A DNA stretch of 64,000 bases, from positions 186,001-250,000 of the forward strand of contig NW_026570345.1 in NCBI RefSeq assembly GCF_019649055.1, read 5' to 3'. Within the stretch, counting starts at the first letter, position 1, and every line of letters starts with the position of its first letter. Of the stretch, positions 1 to 13,080 are shown one piece after another. Both the position numbers and the translations under genes were made by a program. The notes under the pieces are model-generated. The model searched no databases and was not told the DNA's origin. It worked only from the letters and a program-made list of their open reading frames with translations. Origin of the DNA: Paramacrobiotus metropolitanus. Its lineage: Eukaryota; Tardigrada; Eutardigrada; Parachela; Macrobiotidae.

Positions 1-780
1 GTTACTATTCTGGCTCAGCTGCCGCAGTTGAATGAGGGTATCGACGGCTCCGTCGTACGCAGCCCTGGGTGTTGTTGCATGCCGAAACGTACGGCATCCC
101 CTCTTTAAACGCCGCGATGTCCGTCTAAATCCGGATGAGCTGTTCGCGCATGGTGTTGCTCGAGTTGACAAGCCCCTCCATTTCCGACATTGTCCAGACG
201 CTCTGCTGCAGCCGAGTTAATTCGGAACCTGGAACATGATCCGCAGCTCCTATCACCGAAAAACCATCTCATCGATGAGCAGCGCCTGCGGACGCATATC
301 CCGCACCAGCGCACTGTTACTGCTTTTCGGATTTTTTGTGATGAGGCGGAGAAGGTCCGGAGTTTCCCAAACGCGGTCAACCGGGATGTGCGCGATGACC
401 GTCTCAGTCCGGGTGAGCGAACAGCTCACCCGGATTGAGACGGACATTGCGCGTTCAACGTGATACGCGGAACGACTTTCATGCAAAGGGCGTCACGTGG
501 CTGATCTGACGTTGGGCATAAATGGTATGAAAGCGGGCGTGTTTTACATGAAGGCGGACAAGGCGGCTAAAAGCGAGCGTCGGCAAAGTGGACGGCAAGG
601 TGATGGCATGAGCAAAAGTCGTGGCACACGGGGATGGCCTGCATCTTGTCCATCTGCAGATCGAAGAGGGTGCGGTTACTGGGCATGGGTTCCGATGTCT
701 GCAAACACAGCCGGTATCATTAGATTAACAAACCAAGAACGCTATTTTGATTTGGGAATAATTCTAAAATAATAAGCCGA
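1..780. repeat. Array copy A (partial, internally inverted)
   Basis: This is the right-hand part of the repeat unit seen again at about 11,880-13,080. It opens with the marker ctattctggctcag (also at 12,123; a variant lies near 3,864) and later has a gtggcacacg...gcctgcatct stretch matching 12,458-12,485. In the interior, roughly 215-440 matches the 12,300-12,440 segment only as its reverse complement, so part of this copy is inverted. The short reading frames on both strands (for example DPQLLSPKN on plus) match frames on the opposite strand of the other copy. This suggests descent from an old coding element, but no frame is intact. Confidence 0.6.
399..443. repeat. 20-bp-arm hairpin at inversion breakpoint
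   Basis: The left arm (399-418, ccgtctcagtccgggtgagc) and right arm (424-443, gctcacccggattgagacgg) are complementary apart from one mismatch, with a 5-base loop. It lies at one end of the segment that is inverted relative to the sister copy, so it probably arose when the inversion joined two opposite copies of the same sequence. Confidence 0.75.
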
Positions 781-2470
781 AAGCAAGCACGTACCAAAAC
801 ACGAGCAATTTCAGCTAGTTGAGCCAGTGAAGCAGACATCGTCGACTGTTAAAGAACACGGAATGAACATCGATACGGCAATCAAAAGACGCAAGGTAAG
901 GAAACATCGTTAGTGTTATGAATAAGCCATAGTGCAACGAATTTCGCTGAAAACTGACAGCCTAAACACTTCCTAAAGTTAGGAACCGAAGGAGTACATT
1001 CAAAGATCCTCAAAGATTGTTAGTTTTTACTGCCTTATCATAACACAGGCGCATTCATCAGCGATAAATGTAGTTAACTGTACGTTAAATACATACGTAA
1101 GTAATCAAAGAGCACATGTTTGTACCATACGATGAGGTTGTGCTGTCAGTTGCACTTGTAAACGATTATTCATAAGGCAAATGTTATAACAATTTCTTTC
1201 CTCATTCCCACAGATACTAAATTGCTTAAACACCCAAACAAAAAGGCAATGTGTACTTGTTTTCTTGACAAATAATAACGCGAAACTACATAAATTCTGG
1301 GAACGTCAGTGCAGTGCTCAGCGTATAGACTACAGATACGCAACTATGCATCGAAAACATACAGTAAACTGAGTAAAGCAACGTTTACGGTTTAAGTGCT
1401 TATTACTGCAAAAATGCTTATTTGTCGTATAATTCGTTTAATTTCACGTTCTAGCGGCGATGAGCAAGAAAATAACCGAGATATATTAAAGGCTAAAACG
1501 TTAAAAAATGTTACTTTTGTCGTGCAAGAATAAAATTGCCAAAAAATCTACTGCATAATGGCGGAAAACGGTAATAAATTACCATTATTAGGCACACAGT
1601 TATCGTACAACCTTCTCCGCAAATTTTGAAAATGTTTAACGAACGTCTATCCGCAACTGCCGAAAACGCATAAATCTTCACAGAAAACGAGGCACTCACC
1701 GATTCCGAAGGGATGATCCGAATGAACAGTATAGGACGACTGGGTTCTCCGACGTCTGGAACCCGAGAACAGAAAACGCCTGGGTACGTTCGAGCAAACT
1801 TTCTTATTAAAGGAAATCAGAATTACAGGCATATGGGAGTGGTTCAATATGGTTTTATCGTTTATGCTGATTGCTTTCCTACTTCATTCAATGACTACTA
1901 AAAACATCGTCAGTAAAACTCGATAAGGACTAGCGAAATTGCGACGGTATTTGTAATTGTAAAACGTGCAAGCTAAGGATGTGACAGATGCCAGTTTCAA
2001 CTCGCCACTCGAGTCGCGAGCGCAGATTGCTTGCGAGTTGCGCCTTGCTGTACAGTAGCCCCGCCCTAACCGATCTCGTTGTATAGTATTTATGTTTGAT
2101 GAAAACTGAAAAGTGCACCGAGAATTATTAATAATTACAACGGCTACACCCAGTATTGTATTTATTGGTTTTCCCACTTTTTTTGCAGTACAATGTAAAC
2201 CTTGTGTAAAGTTAGGTTAGCGTAGTAAATACGAGTCCAGAAGAAAAATCGCATTTACGAAATCAGAAATCTTATAACACCCGAATTAACAGAATTGTTA
2301 AAATAGTAAGTTGTGATAGCACACTTTAAGTTTAATTTTAAATGTTCATATAGATATCTTGAAACATCCCTAATCAGTAGTCAATAACCTGCTGTTAAAT
2401 GCATCACTAGTGTTATCAAACAACAATTATCAAACAAATTATCAAACAATAAAATAATACTGCGTAAATT
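781..2470. other. AT-rich spacer within repeat array
   Basis: No supported gene. The longest open frames are under 100 codons and have no recognisable similarity. I saw no inverted repeat, tandem repeat or RNA gene here. Confidence 0.5.
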
Positions 2471-4440
2471 TACAGTCCGTAAATGTGTACAAATTCTCGT
2501 AATGAATCGTATTAAAAGCTGACGCGCACATAAGTGAAAACCATTCCGGGACAAATTTTTATAAATCTATAATCACTTATCTGTATTAAAAAGAACTTTA
2601 AATTTCTCATATTTTACATGTCACAGGTAATTATATAGGAAAATTGCAAACAAAACTAGTTATGACGTTGATCCTTTAAACAGCTTACTGTTTACATCCA
2701 TTTTTTATTTTCTGCATAACAAACCGTTACAAACGGTAGAAAAATGGGAGGCAGCACATTTCGTAAAGTGCAATCCTAAAAATCTTTACCATTATATCCG
2801 TTAACAGGATAAGTGGACAGGATAATTCGGTATTCCTTTCGAAAAGCCAAAATCGATAGAATTCAAAATTGAGGCAATCGTTTATTAATCCGGACAATCC
2901 TGCGATGCAAGCGGAAGTACATGTACATGCACGGAATAACAAATTCTAAAATTCTAACACACAGTGACTGCACAAGACAAAAAAAACAAGTTCACGTTTT
3001 AAGGCTGCGAGCGACTGGCATGAAAACGGAAATTCTACAGAGTGCAGAATTGAAAAAAGCAAGAACGCTTTGGAATGCACTTACTCAGCCACAACAGCAT
3101 GTCCATTGTCCAGTAGTGAGTGGTGAACCAGCCTTCCTTATCTCGTTATGCTCCAGTGCTGGTGTTTTCCAGCGCCGGCATTTGGAAGCGGCATAGTTTT
3201 TCACTGTGGCTGGAGGATACCAAGCGAGTACATTGCGTTGAACGCTGCTGACCATTTGATGACCGTTGCGCTGACCGTTTGATTAATTCGCGATCAAGGG
3301 TATATGCGAGATTGCGAGGCTGTTTCACAATCAAATGACAGAACGTTTCCGCCGGAAACGCGCTGACCTTGAACTGTGAACCGGCCAACCGCTTGGAACC
3401 AGTCGTGTGTGCAACACGTCCAGGGCCGACAGTGCGGACTGACGGATTCCACCTCCGAGTTCTTTCTAGTGGTGAATCAGCCAGTCTTTTCTCGCGTTCT
3501 CCAGTGTCAATGCTATTTTCCCGTGGGTAAAGCTCCGGGCGGCTAGGTCGTTGAGGCTTGCCGGACGGTATCCACTACCAAGAAATGTTCGCAGTTTGCT
3601 AACAGTGTGTGCATGAGTGGAGAATCACCCCTTCTTATCTCGCCGTGCTCCAATACTGATGTGTTTCCGGCTTGTGCATTGTGCATCTGGGAGCGGCATA
3701 ATCGTTCACGTTGTCCGAACCACGGTATACAGCGTCAGAAGCACGTCTGCGGTTTTTACACTGGGGAATGTCCCGACGCTCACGCGATTAGCCTGCGACG
3801 CGAAGGACAGTTTCGGAATGTCAAGGTCATCGTGCTGATTTTTGTGGGAGCGACCAGCTCGTAAATATTCTGGCTGATCAGCCAGCACAGTTATGAGCTG
3901 CTTCTACTGGTCATTAGCAGCGGCAGTTGTATAAGGACATCGACGACTCCATCGTACGCGGCCTTGGTTGTTGTTGCTTGTCGGAATGACATCGCCGCGG
4001 CTGAGCTTTTGGTCATCCGTCCACGACAGCCTACCGCGGTATAATGGCGCTGTGGTGTACTGAACGGACGTCCTTTGCCTCGTAGCAATGACGAACGAAC
4101 GATGCATAGAACGGTACACCACAGGCGCCATTGCGCCGGACGGCTGGTTGCCATTTGTAAAGACACGACCACGATGGAAAGTGGCTGAAAAGCTGTACAG
4201 TCGTCGTCCACGCACAACCGACCTTGCCGGCGTTGTGATCGACAAATCCCGGAACGTCGATCTCTGCGACCGACAAGAGCTCCGTCATCGCTCCTGTATT
4301 GCTATATGGCGATGAATATGATCCCAACGGTAAAGGTTTTATCGGTATCGTGGTCCGAGTACGTGGATATTGTGGGTTAACGGCTCAATCGGACCCCGGT
4401 CGCAAAACGACTTTTATGGTCTGTAAATGTAATCAATCGT
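2470..4440. repeat. Array copy B
   Basis: This is the most complete copy. Its left part (2,470-2,700, around aaaagctgacgc and aaccattccggg) matches 12,620-12,840. The body from about 2,725 matches 6,240 onwards almost base for base over long stretches; for example, 3,607-3,797 matches 7,104-7,287 with only a few differences. The right end (around 4,424, tgtaaatgtaatcaatcgtg) recurs at 7,930 and 12,627. It contains no intact coding frame. Weak frames on both strands have no recognised family. Confidence 0.75.
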
Positions 4441-6070
4441 GTTAGAAGCTGACATGAACATGATCAGAAATGTTATAGAACTGCAAACAAAACTATCTGT
4501 TATTTTCCTATAAACTGCTTACATATATTTAAGACTAAGATTTAATTTTACATAAACATATGACGCAAAATTTTCTTGCTCAAGTGAGACTTATTAGAGG
4601 CGAGAAAATCGTACGTACTGCGATTCAGTGCAGTCAAGCAGCAACATTATTTTCGCTGACATGTATCTGATAATTTATTGATCGCATAACATTGGTAAAA
4701 CAATATTCCAGTATTCTTTGTGCTCTCTTATAATAGGTTTACGGGTTATTTACACGCTTTGCACCGCTGCGATTTCACGTTGTACAACGTATGTTGGCAC
4801 TTGTACTGTACCTGTACAGACTTCTGCATCCAGATATTTTAATATTAGTATGCACTATGCAGCTGTAATAACTCCGCAAGATGGAACAGACTGCACCTTT
4901 AAGCCACATTATAATCACAGACGCCATCATTCTGGGCATGGTAAACGGAAGAAAATGGGAGGAAACACGTTCCGTAAAGTGTAATCCTAATAATCATAGT
5001 CGTTATGTATCCGTCAACAAGTGAATCAGGATAATTCGGTAGCTCCCTCGAGAAGCCAAAATTAATAGAACTGCAAACTGAGGCATTCGCTCTAATAATC
5101 CGGACAACCGTAGGACGCAAGTAAAAGTAAAAATGCGAGGAAAGGAAGTATAAGGAAAAATGTCAATAAAAGGCCTGCAATTCTGATTAACATTGCACAA
5201 CTAGTCAAGCAAGGAAGCTCACGTATTTTTGCTGAGCAAGACTGGCATGAAAACGGAAATTTTGCAGAGTGCAGAATTTGGTAAAGAAACAAGGCACTTA
5301 CCCGGCAACAACAGCATGTCCATCTAGCGCGAGTGGTGAATCAGCCATCTTTTTCTCGTCATTCTCTAGTTTTGATGCTTTCCGGCGTGTGAAGATGGGA
5401 GCAGGGAGCGAGCGGCATAGTCGTTCACTGTGCCGTACGGTACCAAGCGCGTACGCGCCGTCCAGCTTCTGTCTTTCGGTTATTGCGTGGTCAAGGGGCA
5501 AGGGCGCACGCGACGCCATTTCACAATTCATGGCCAAAACGTTCCCGCCGGAAGCGCGCTGACCTTGACGCTCGAACATTCCATCTTTCCAGACGTGTGA
5601 ACATTCGCGGGTATACCAGTCCAGATTGTTGGATTCCACCTCCACATTCTCTCTGAAGAAGCGAAACCATACGCTGAATGCATACAAACAACTGTTGCTT
5701 GGCATATGTTTCTCATGAGAAACAAATGAATGAATATGCAGAGTCTGGCTTCACCGGAGTAGGTGAACCATTACTCTGCCCAATCATTCATCTCAAGCAG
5801 TAAGCCGTGCACTTTGAAAAGCAAGGAAGTCAATCTGATTCTTGCAGATAATACCTGTAAGGCAAAAGAGCGGGGCGAGTTATTTTTAGCAAGAAGAATA
5901 TTATTTTTGCTTCGGAAGAATTCAGAGGAAAAAACATTAAGCACTGAACTTCTAAAAATTAAATCAAGAGAAAAACATTTTTGTAGCTGCCCGATAGAGC
6001 AAAACACTGTTAAATAATCAAACAATTTCATAATACTGCAACAGTAGATTGCAACAGAGAGAAGCACATG
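4424..6070. repeat. Array copy C
   Basis: The left junction sequence (4,590-4,760, gagaaaatcgtacg then ggtttacggg) recurs at 9,065-9,245 and in weaker form at 12,890-13,060. The body (4,880-5,760) shares its 5' half with copies B and D. The last part (5,840-6,010, around gttatttttagcaag) is shared only with copy E (10,450-10,600). This copy is therefore a different structural variant of the unit. No intact gene is present. Confidence 0.65.
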
Positions 6071-6229
6071 TTAAGAGCAGCAGATATACAATACAATATA
6101 CGGTACACTGGTTCTAGTACAGGCTGTATCCAGAGCAAAATTTAATGTATATATATAACAGTAATATGCAGCTGGAGGAATTTTGCAAGATGAAAACAGG
6201 CAGCACTTCCAAGCCACATTATAACTGAT

Positions 6230-7970
6230 GTGTTGCAACATCATCTGATGTTTTCTGCATATCAAACGGTAGAAAAATGGAACGCAACACGTTCCGTAAT
6301 GTGCAATCCTAATAATCATAACCATTATTCCCGTCAACAAGATCAACCGGATAATTCGATATTCCTTTCGAAAAGCTCCAATTATTAAAACTCCAATCAA
6401 TCAATCAATCAATTAGGCAATCCTTTGATAATTCGCACAATCATGGGACGCAAGCGGAAGCGCGTACATGCGCGGAATAAAAAGTCCCGAAATTCTGACG
6501 CACACTGACTGCACACAAGACAAAGAAGTTCACATTTTAATGCTGAGCGCGACTGGCATGAAAACGGAAATTCTGCATAGTGCAGAATCGGATAAAGAAA
6601 GGACGCTTTGGAATGCACGTACTCAGCCACAACAGCATGTCCGGTGGTGAGTGGTGAATCAGCCTTCCTTATCACGTTATGCTCCGGTGCTGGTGTTTTC
6701 CAGCGCGGGCATTTGGAAGCGGCATAGTTTTTCACTGTGGCTGGAGGATACCAAGTGGGTACGTTGCGTGGAACGCTGACCGTTTGATTAATGCGCGGTC
6801 AAGGGTATATGCGAGGCTGTTTCCCAATCAAATGACAGAACGTTTCCGCCGGAAACGCGCTGACCTTGAACTGTGAACCGGCCAACCGCTCGGAACCAGT
6901 CGTGTGTACAACACGTCCAGGACCGACAGTGCGGACTGACGGATTCCACCTCTGAGTTCTTTCTAGTGGTGAATCAGCCAGTTTTTCTCGCCTTCTCTAG
7001 TGTCGAGGCTATTTTCCCGTGGGTAACGCTCCAGGCGGCTGGGTCGTTCAGGCTTGCCGGACGGTATCCACTACCAAGATCTTCGCAGTTTGCTAGCAGT
7101 GTGTGCATGAGTGGAGAATCACCCCTTCTTATCTCGCCGTTCTCCAATACTGATATGTTTCCGGCTTGTGCATTGTGCATCTGGGAGCGGCATAATCGTT
7201 CACGTTGTCCGGACCACGGTATACAGCGTCAGAAGCACGCCTGCGGTTTTTACACTGGGGAATGTCCCGACGCTCACGCGATTAGCCGTCCACGCACAAC
7301 CGACCTTGCCGGCGCTGTGATCGACAAATCCCGGAACGTCGATCTCTACGACCGACAAGAGCTCCGTCATCGCTCCTGTATTGCTGTATGGCGATGAATA
7401 TGATCCCAACCGTAAAGGTTATCGGGTTATCGTGGTCCGCGTACCGGGGTAGTGTGGGTCGACGGCTCAATCTGCCCCGGTCGGTTGCATGCCGGAATGA
7501 TGTCGCCGGGGCCGAGCTTCTGGTCATCCGTCCACGGCGGGCCTAGCGCGGTAAGGGTGGTGTGGTGTACTGAACGGACGTCCTTTGCCTCGTAGCAACG
7601 ATGAACGAACGATGCATAGTACGTACGTTCGATACACCACAGGTGCCATTGCACCGGACGGCTGGCTGCCATTCATAAAGGCACGACCACGATGGAAAGT
7701 GGCTGCATAAGCGATGCAGCTGCCGCCCACGCAGACGCAACTGAACTCGCCGGCGCTGTGTCGACAAATCTCGGACATCGATCTCGATAACAGACAAGGT
7801 GCTCCGACATCGCTACATGTATGGCGATGATCCCAACGGTAAATTTGGTCGGGTTGTCGTTGTCCGGCTACGTGGATAGCTTGGGTCGACGGCTCAATCG
7901 GATCTCGGTCGCAAGACGAGTCTTATGGCCTGTAAATGCATATAAATTACTATAATCGATCGTGTTAGAA
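6230..7970. repeat. Array copy D with internal rearrangement
   Basis: This is a close relative of copy B. At 7,287 it jumps from sequence matching 3,797 straight to sequence matching 4,204. The skipped segment and a second version of what follows then appear at 7,485-7,930. In module terms B is X-Y, whereas D is Y-X-Y. The open frame at 6,873-7,397 (+) results from this fusion and resembles no known family. Confidence 0.7.
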
Positions 7971-8109
7971 GCTGACGCGGATATAGCAAGAATTATGAAT
8001 AAAATTACAAAGAAACTAATTGCTACTTTCCTATAAGTAGCTTACATATATTTAATACTAACGAAAATTAAATTTAATTCACATAAACGTATGCAAAGTT
8101 TACTTGTTA

Positions 8110-9030
8110 CCCCATCAATAATAAACATATGAATCATAGTAATATCGGTGCATCTATTTAGACGTTAACTCATATGGGAAACGTATGGATCACAATCACC
8201 CTTAAATCAGTGTTTTTTTGTCTCGAAAAAGACAGAATTTGTCCTGGAAGTATTTTGTCGTAATCCGACTTAAAATAATACGTTTGTCGGTAGAAATTGT
8301 GCCCTCCCCGCCCCAATCGTTTATGAAATTAACTGCGGCTGTTTTCTAAATATGTATTATATTAAATGTCTTGTATAATACAATATTAGAGACTTTAATG
8401 AGCTTGTGCGCGTTCTTTTGTATAGTCGCTTTGCTTTATTAATGATCAGGACGATTCAGATGGTGTATGTACGTATAAATGTTGCAATAGTGACTGATGC
8501 ACAAATGACACCGGCATCGAAATGTTAATTAATCCCAGTTTGGGAAAAATCATTTTCATCCTTTCCTGGAAGAAAAATATTTGCTCACTGCATTCTGCGG
8601 ACAGTTGCCGGTTTCTGTGTGGATGGTTTGTACAAATCATCCACTCCAGTTTCGCTTGATTAGCATTAAAATTAAAACATGTGCGTCGATTGTGAAGCAA
8701 TTACAGTAGAGATTTATAACGGTGCAATGCGCACAATAAAAACTATGCAACAATTCGCGATCGCTGCTTCCAAAAGCAAAGAAATAAGCATAATTCGTAA
8801 CAAAATGCGGCTGCACTGTTCAGGCGATTTCGGAATCTTTGCCTAAAAGACGCAATGACGCAGCCTGATGATTCCGGTTAATATCACAATAAATTAAATA
8901 GTTCCATCTGAGCTGCCGTGGATAATTACTTATTTGTAAACGCAACACCAGTGAAATCAAGAACTAGATTTAGTGGTGCAGTGCGGTATGAAGCATGCGA
9001 TCAACTGAAATATCAAGTTGTGAGTTTGCA
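8110..9030. other. Unique spacer between array copies
   Basis: I found no match to the repeat unit here and no convincing gene. The only frame over 80 codons (8,446-8,700, minus) has no recognisable domain. Confidence 0.45.
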
Positions 9031-10620
9031 TCGCACTGAGAAATTTTGCCGCGCGCAATTAGGATGAGGCTTATTACAAGCGAGAAAATCGTACGCGTAC
9101 TGCGATTCAATGCAGGCAAGAGCCTAGTCAATCTACGTTATTTTTGCCGTTCTATTTTTATTTGTACTGATCGCACAACATTTGCAAAACCATATCCCAA
9201 TATTCTTTACATATATTCTTTTTTATTAGGTTTACGGGTCATTTACCAACTTTGGCCTTTATGCCGCCGCGATTTCACGTTGCATAAAGCGAGTACCGTA
9301 GCACTTGTACAGGCTCCTGCATCCAGAATAAATATTAATACGCAGCTGGAATAATTCCGCAAGATGGAACAGAGAGCACTTCCCGCCACATCATAATCGC
9401 AGACGGTATCATTTTGTGCATGACAAACGTCAAACGGTAGAAAATGAGAGGAAGCAAGTTCCATAACGTGCAGGCCTAATAATCACAACCATTATAATAT
9501 GTTCGTCAACAAGCTACAGAGGACGTACCAAAAGTAAGTTTCCTATTTTGCCTCTCCCAGCGCAAATGCTATTAGCTCTTATTATCCAAACAGATATAAA
9601 TGCCCTTCACTAAGGAAAAGAAGTAAAATATAACTTTGTCCTACGTCCTTTGTAAATAGGATCTTAATCCTTTAAAAACGATAATTATTCGAAAAGCCAA
9701 ACTTTATAGAATTAACCTTTTAATGCACTCGCTGTAATAATCCGGACAACCATAGGACGCAGGTACATGTGCGATGTGCGGAATGAAAAGGCTGCAATTC
9801 AGATTTTCAGATGCGCATTGCAGAAGACACAGACGTTTATGCTAAATATTTTCCTGTTGAGCACGACTGCCCTGAAAACGAATTCTGCAAGCGCCGAATC
9901 TGATAAAGAAAGAACGCTTTGATGTGCACTTACCCAGCAACAGCACCATGAGATGAGTCAGTGGTCCTTATCTCAGCATGTTCAAGTGTTGATGTTTTCC
10001 GGCATTTATCTGGGCATTCTCGTTCACTGCGGCCGGACAGTATCAAGTGAATATGCTCCTCTCAACTTTGTCCCTTCCGGTTATTGCGCGGTCAAGGGCA
10101 CACCCGACGCTATTTCGCAATTCAAGGCCAAAGATGTTCCGCCGGAAACTCGCTGACCTTGAACCATGAATTGGCCATGCTCGATCGCTCAATCTTTCCA
10201 CAAGTGCATACATACGCGGGTTACAGCGGGTACACAGCCCAGATTGCTGGATCTCACCTCCGCAATCTCCCTGAAAAAGCAAAATTCTAGACTAAATTTC
10301 ATACAAACTGCTCCTCCTCGGCATATGTTTTTCAGGTGATGAATACTCCGCATATTTATTCAGTCCAAGCGGTACGCCGTGTACTTACTTTTAAAAGTAA
10401 GGAACGCAGTTCGATTCTTACAGGTAATACCTGTGATGCAAAAGCGCGGAGAGAGTTATTTTTAGCAAGAAAATATTGTTTCTGCTTCGAAAGAATTCAA
10501 CAGAAAGGAAATTTGAGCACTCAACTTTTAAAAAATAAGTTAAGAGGAAAACGTTGTTGTGATTTTCCAATAAAGGCAAAAACTGTACAATTATCAAAAG
10601 TAATACTGCAACAGTAGATT
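9030..10620. repeat. Array copy E
   Basis: It begins with the gagaaaatcgtacg/ggtttacggg segment shared with copy C, passes through the aagatggaacag segment (9,361; compare 4,879) and the gccggaaa...cgctgacctt segment (10,141; compare 5,550 and 6,848). It ends with the segment shared with 5,840-6,010. The array continues in more diverged form from about 10,920. No intact gene is present. Confidence 0.65.
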
Positions 10621-11880
10621 CAACTAGATTGCAATTTTAAATGTATTACTTTGACTGCAGTACTATTTAAATGTATTACTGAGCTGCTTTTCATTTTGAA
10701 ATTAGATAACGAATGTGCCTATTTGCAAAATATTTTGCCAGTTTTTCTCAAAATAACTTTTAAGACGATGCAGGTTGATCTACTCGCGCTGTAGTGATCG
10801 AGCGGCAGATCTTAAAATGGTGGTTGCTGCTTAAATTAATTATAGAATCAAACACGTACCTCGATTATACTGATGATTCCGCCGAATGAAGTGATTGCGC
10901 CATCACGGCAAATGTGATGACAGCGACCATAATTGTGCTTCTGGTTGTGAAGAAATGCGCTCGCTTATTTAAGCGGAAAAATCTGGAGGTTTTGCAGGCG
11001 CTCGCCAGCGAGGCTCCGTCTGACGCCGTTGAGGGCCGCTGGCGAAGGAAGTCACGAGCGCTGACTTCGAACTGTGAACTTTTCAAACGCTCAAATATTC
11101 CTTCTCTTTTCAGACTTGCATGCAGCGCACACACAACTATGCCCTAACGAGTACGAGGGACGACAAAATAACAAAGTCAAGTGGGAACGGAGTAAAGAAT
11201 CTACACCGCAGTAAAGAACCGACATTGGTTAACACGACGTCCGGTGACGCGCAATGTGTGGACAATGCGTCGATGCGTGACAGCTCACGAGTCAGATGGC
11301 CGCCTCTCCCGTAATAACGTACTTCCGTTTGTTTCCGACCACGACAATCCACGTTTACGTCACCCACTTTAAGCCGCAAGGCACGCCTGCAGTAATCAAA
11401 GATCGCCGAAGTTACCGGTGCATGTAATCCAGTGAGGTGCGCATCGCCCAATACAGAGTGCACTTCGCCATACGGATTTGAACGAAATGCTATCAGTAGC
11501 TGCCGAAAGCACATACTTGATAGTTGATACTACTATATAAGTCTGAGCAGACCAACAGAGTCGACGACATGTAGCGCGATCCTTCGAGAAAACGCTGGCG
11601 GACCCAGTTTATTCAAGATGGAGGGTCTGGGAAGATACAATACATATCGCCTCTTCCGCTATTCACGGAGATTCTGACTGCCTCCAATTCAAGGGCGCAG
11701 AATTCCTTCATTCACAAATTCCGACTTCGGGGGAACTGTTGATACACGGGATACCATATAAGAAGCCATAAAATTTCAGGACTGAAAATCTGGAATTGAT
11801 TAGTTTCGCAGCTAACCATGTTCGTTATCAGAAATTGTAATTAAAGGGTAACTTACAGGTTTTCATTGCTACGTTCCCCG
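10620..11880. other. Diverged array sequence; unrecognised open frame
   Basis: Only short pieces match the array, for example the gcgctgac...gaactgtgaac stretch near 11,057. A 125-codon minus-strand frame lies at 11,137-11,514. I do not recognise it and it could be chance. A minus-strand stretch at 10,873-10,938 would encode a short signal-peptide-like segment ending in a stop. Neither is claimed as a gene. Confidence 0.3.
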
Positions 11881-13080
11881 ATTATGCAAGGTGCAGGCTC
11901 CAGTGTTGATGTGTTTCCGGCATGTGCGTTACGCATCTAAAAGCGGCATGATCATTCACAATGTCCGGTCTTCGATATACGGCGTCAGAAGCACGCCTGT
12001 GGATATTACTTTGGGGAATGTCCTAACACTCACCCGAATAGGCTGCGACCCGAAGGATAATTCCGGAATGTCCTAGGTCATCGTGCTAATTTCTGCGGGA
12101 GCAAGCAGCTCGTAAGTCGTAACTATTCTGGCTCAGCATCATGAGTTGGATAGGGGCGTCGACTGTTCTCTCGAACCGGGATCGCCGCGCCAGCGCTTTC
12201 GTGCATACGTCCCTGACAGCTATTCGATCTGGATGAGGTAATGCAGTACAGTGGCTGGTCAACTTGTAAAACGGTGATGCACGAGATGGCGAGCCACTGC
12301 ACTCCATTACCGACATGGTTTAGACGCTCCTTCATCGCCCTGATGTCTCGGTTGACCTCGTTCATGAAATTCTGGACCTTCTCCATCTCTTCCGGTGGTC
12401 GGCCGTCAGGAGCTGGGGATCCTGTTCGAGGTATTTGTAGAACTCGGCGACTAAGTCGTGGCACACGCGAATGACCTGCATCTCTCTATCTCCAGTTCGT
12501 GGATTCGGTCAAAGAGCGGTTGTTGGACACGATAATTTATTTTACTGGTACATGCGGTTGCAAGGCAGCACCATTTTTCGTGCACGATTATCAAATGGTA
12601 CAACAGTACAGCATAATTGTACAGCCTGTAAATGTGTAATCAATCGTGTTAAAAGCTGACGCATACGTTCAGTTTTGAAAACCATTCCGGGCTAATTTAT
12701 ATAAATCTGTAATCACTTTTCTGTATTAAAAAGAACTGTAAATTTCTCATATTTTATCTGTCACAAGTACGTAATTATGTAAAACAATTGCAAAGTAAAC
12801 TAATATTAGGAACTTCATTTGAACAGCTTACTTGCAAACATCTAAAAACAAAAAATATTTTTATTTACATAAAGAGTAAATTTGTTAGCGAAAGACTTAT
12901 TTTAAGCGACAAAACCATACGTAAAGCGAATCAGTGCAGGCAAACAGCTACATTAATTTTGCTGACATGTACTAGACAGGGACTGATCGCATAACATTGG
13001 CAAAACAATTTTCCAAAATTTTTCGTTTCAGTATTTTCTGTTACTACAGTTTACGGGCTAGTTGTCGGCTTTTTCATTGC
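11880..13080. repeat. Array copy F
   Basis: Positions 11,890-12,130 match 3,645-3,875 of copy B (tgatgtgtttccggc, gcgtcagaagcacg, ggtcatcgtgct). From 12,123 it follows copy A. Positions 12,620-12,840 match 2,470-2,690, and 12,890-13,060 match the left junction of copies C and E. The minus strand at 12,305-12,400 can encode a charged helical stretch (EEMEKVQNFMNEVNRDIR), a possible coiled coil surviving from the element's old protein. The frame is broken on both sides. Confidence 0.65.

Noticed and set aside
6873-7397. 174-codon plus frame in copy D
   Set aside because: It is created by the junction of rearranged repeat modules; the equivalent frame in copy B is broken.
11137-11514. 125-codon minus frame in the repeat array
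   Set aside because: No recognisable family, no splice context, and it lies in diverged repeat sequence.
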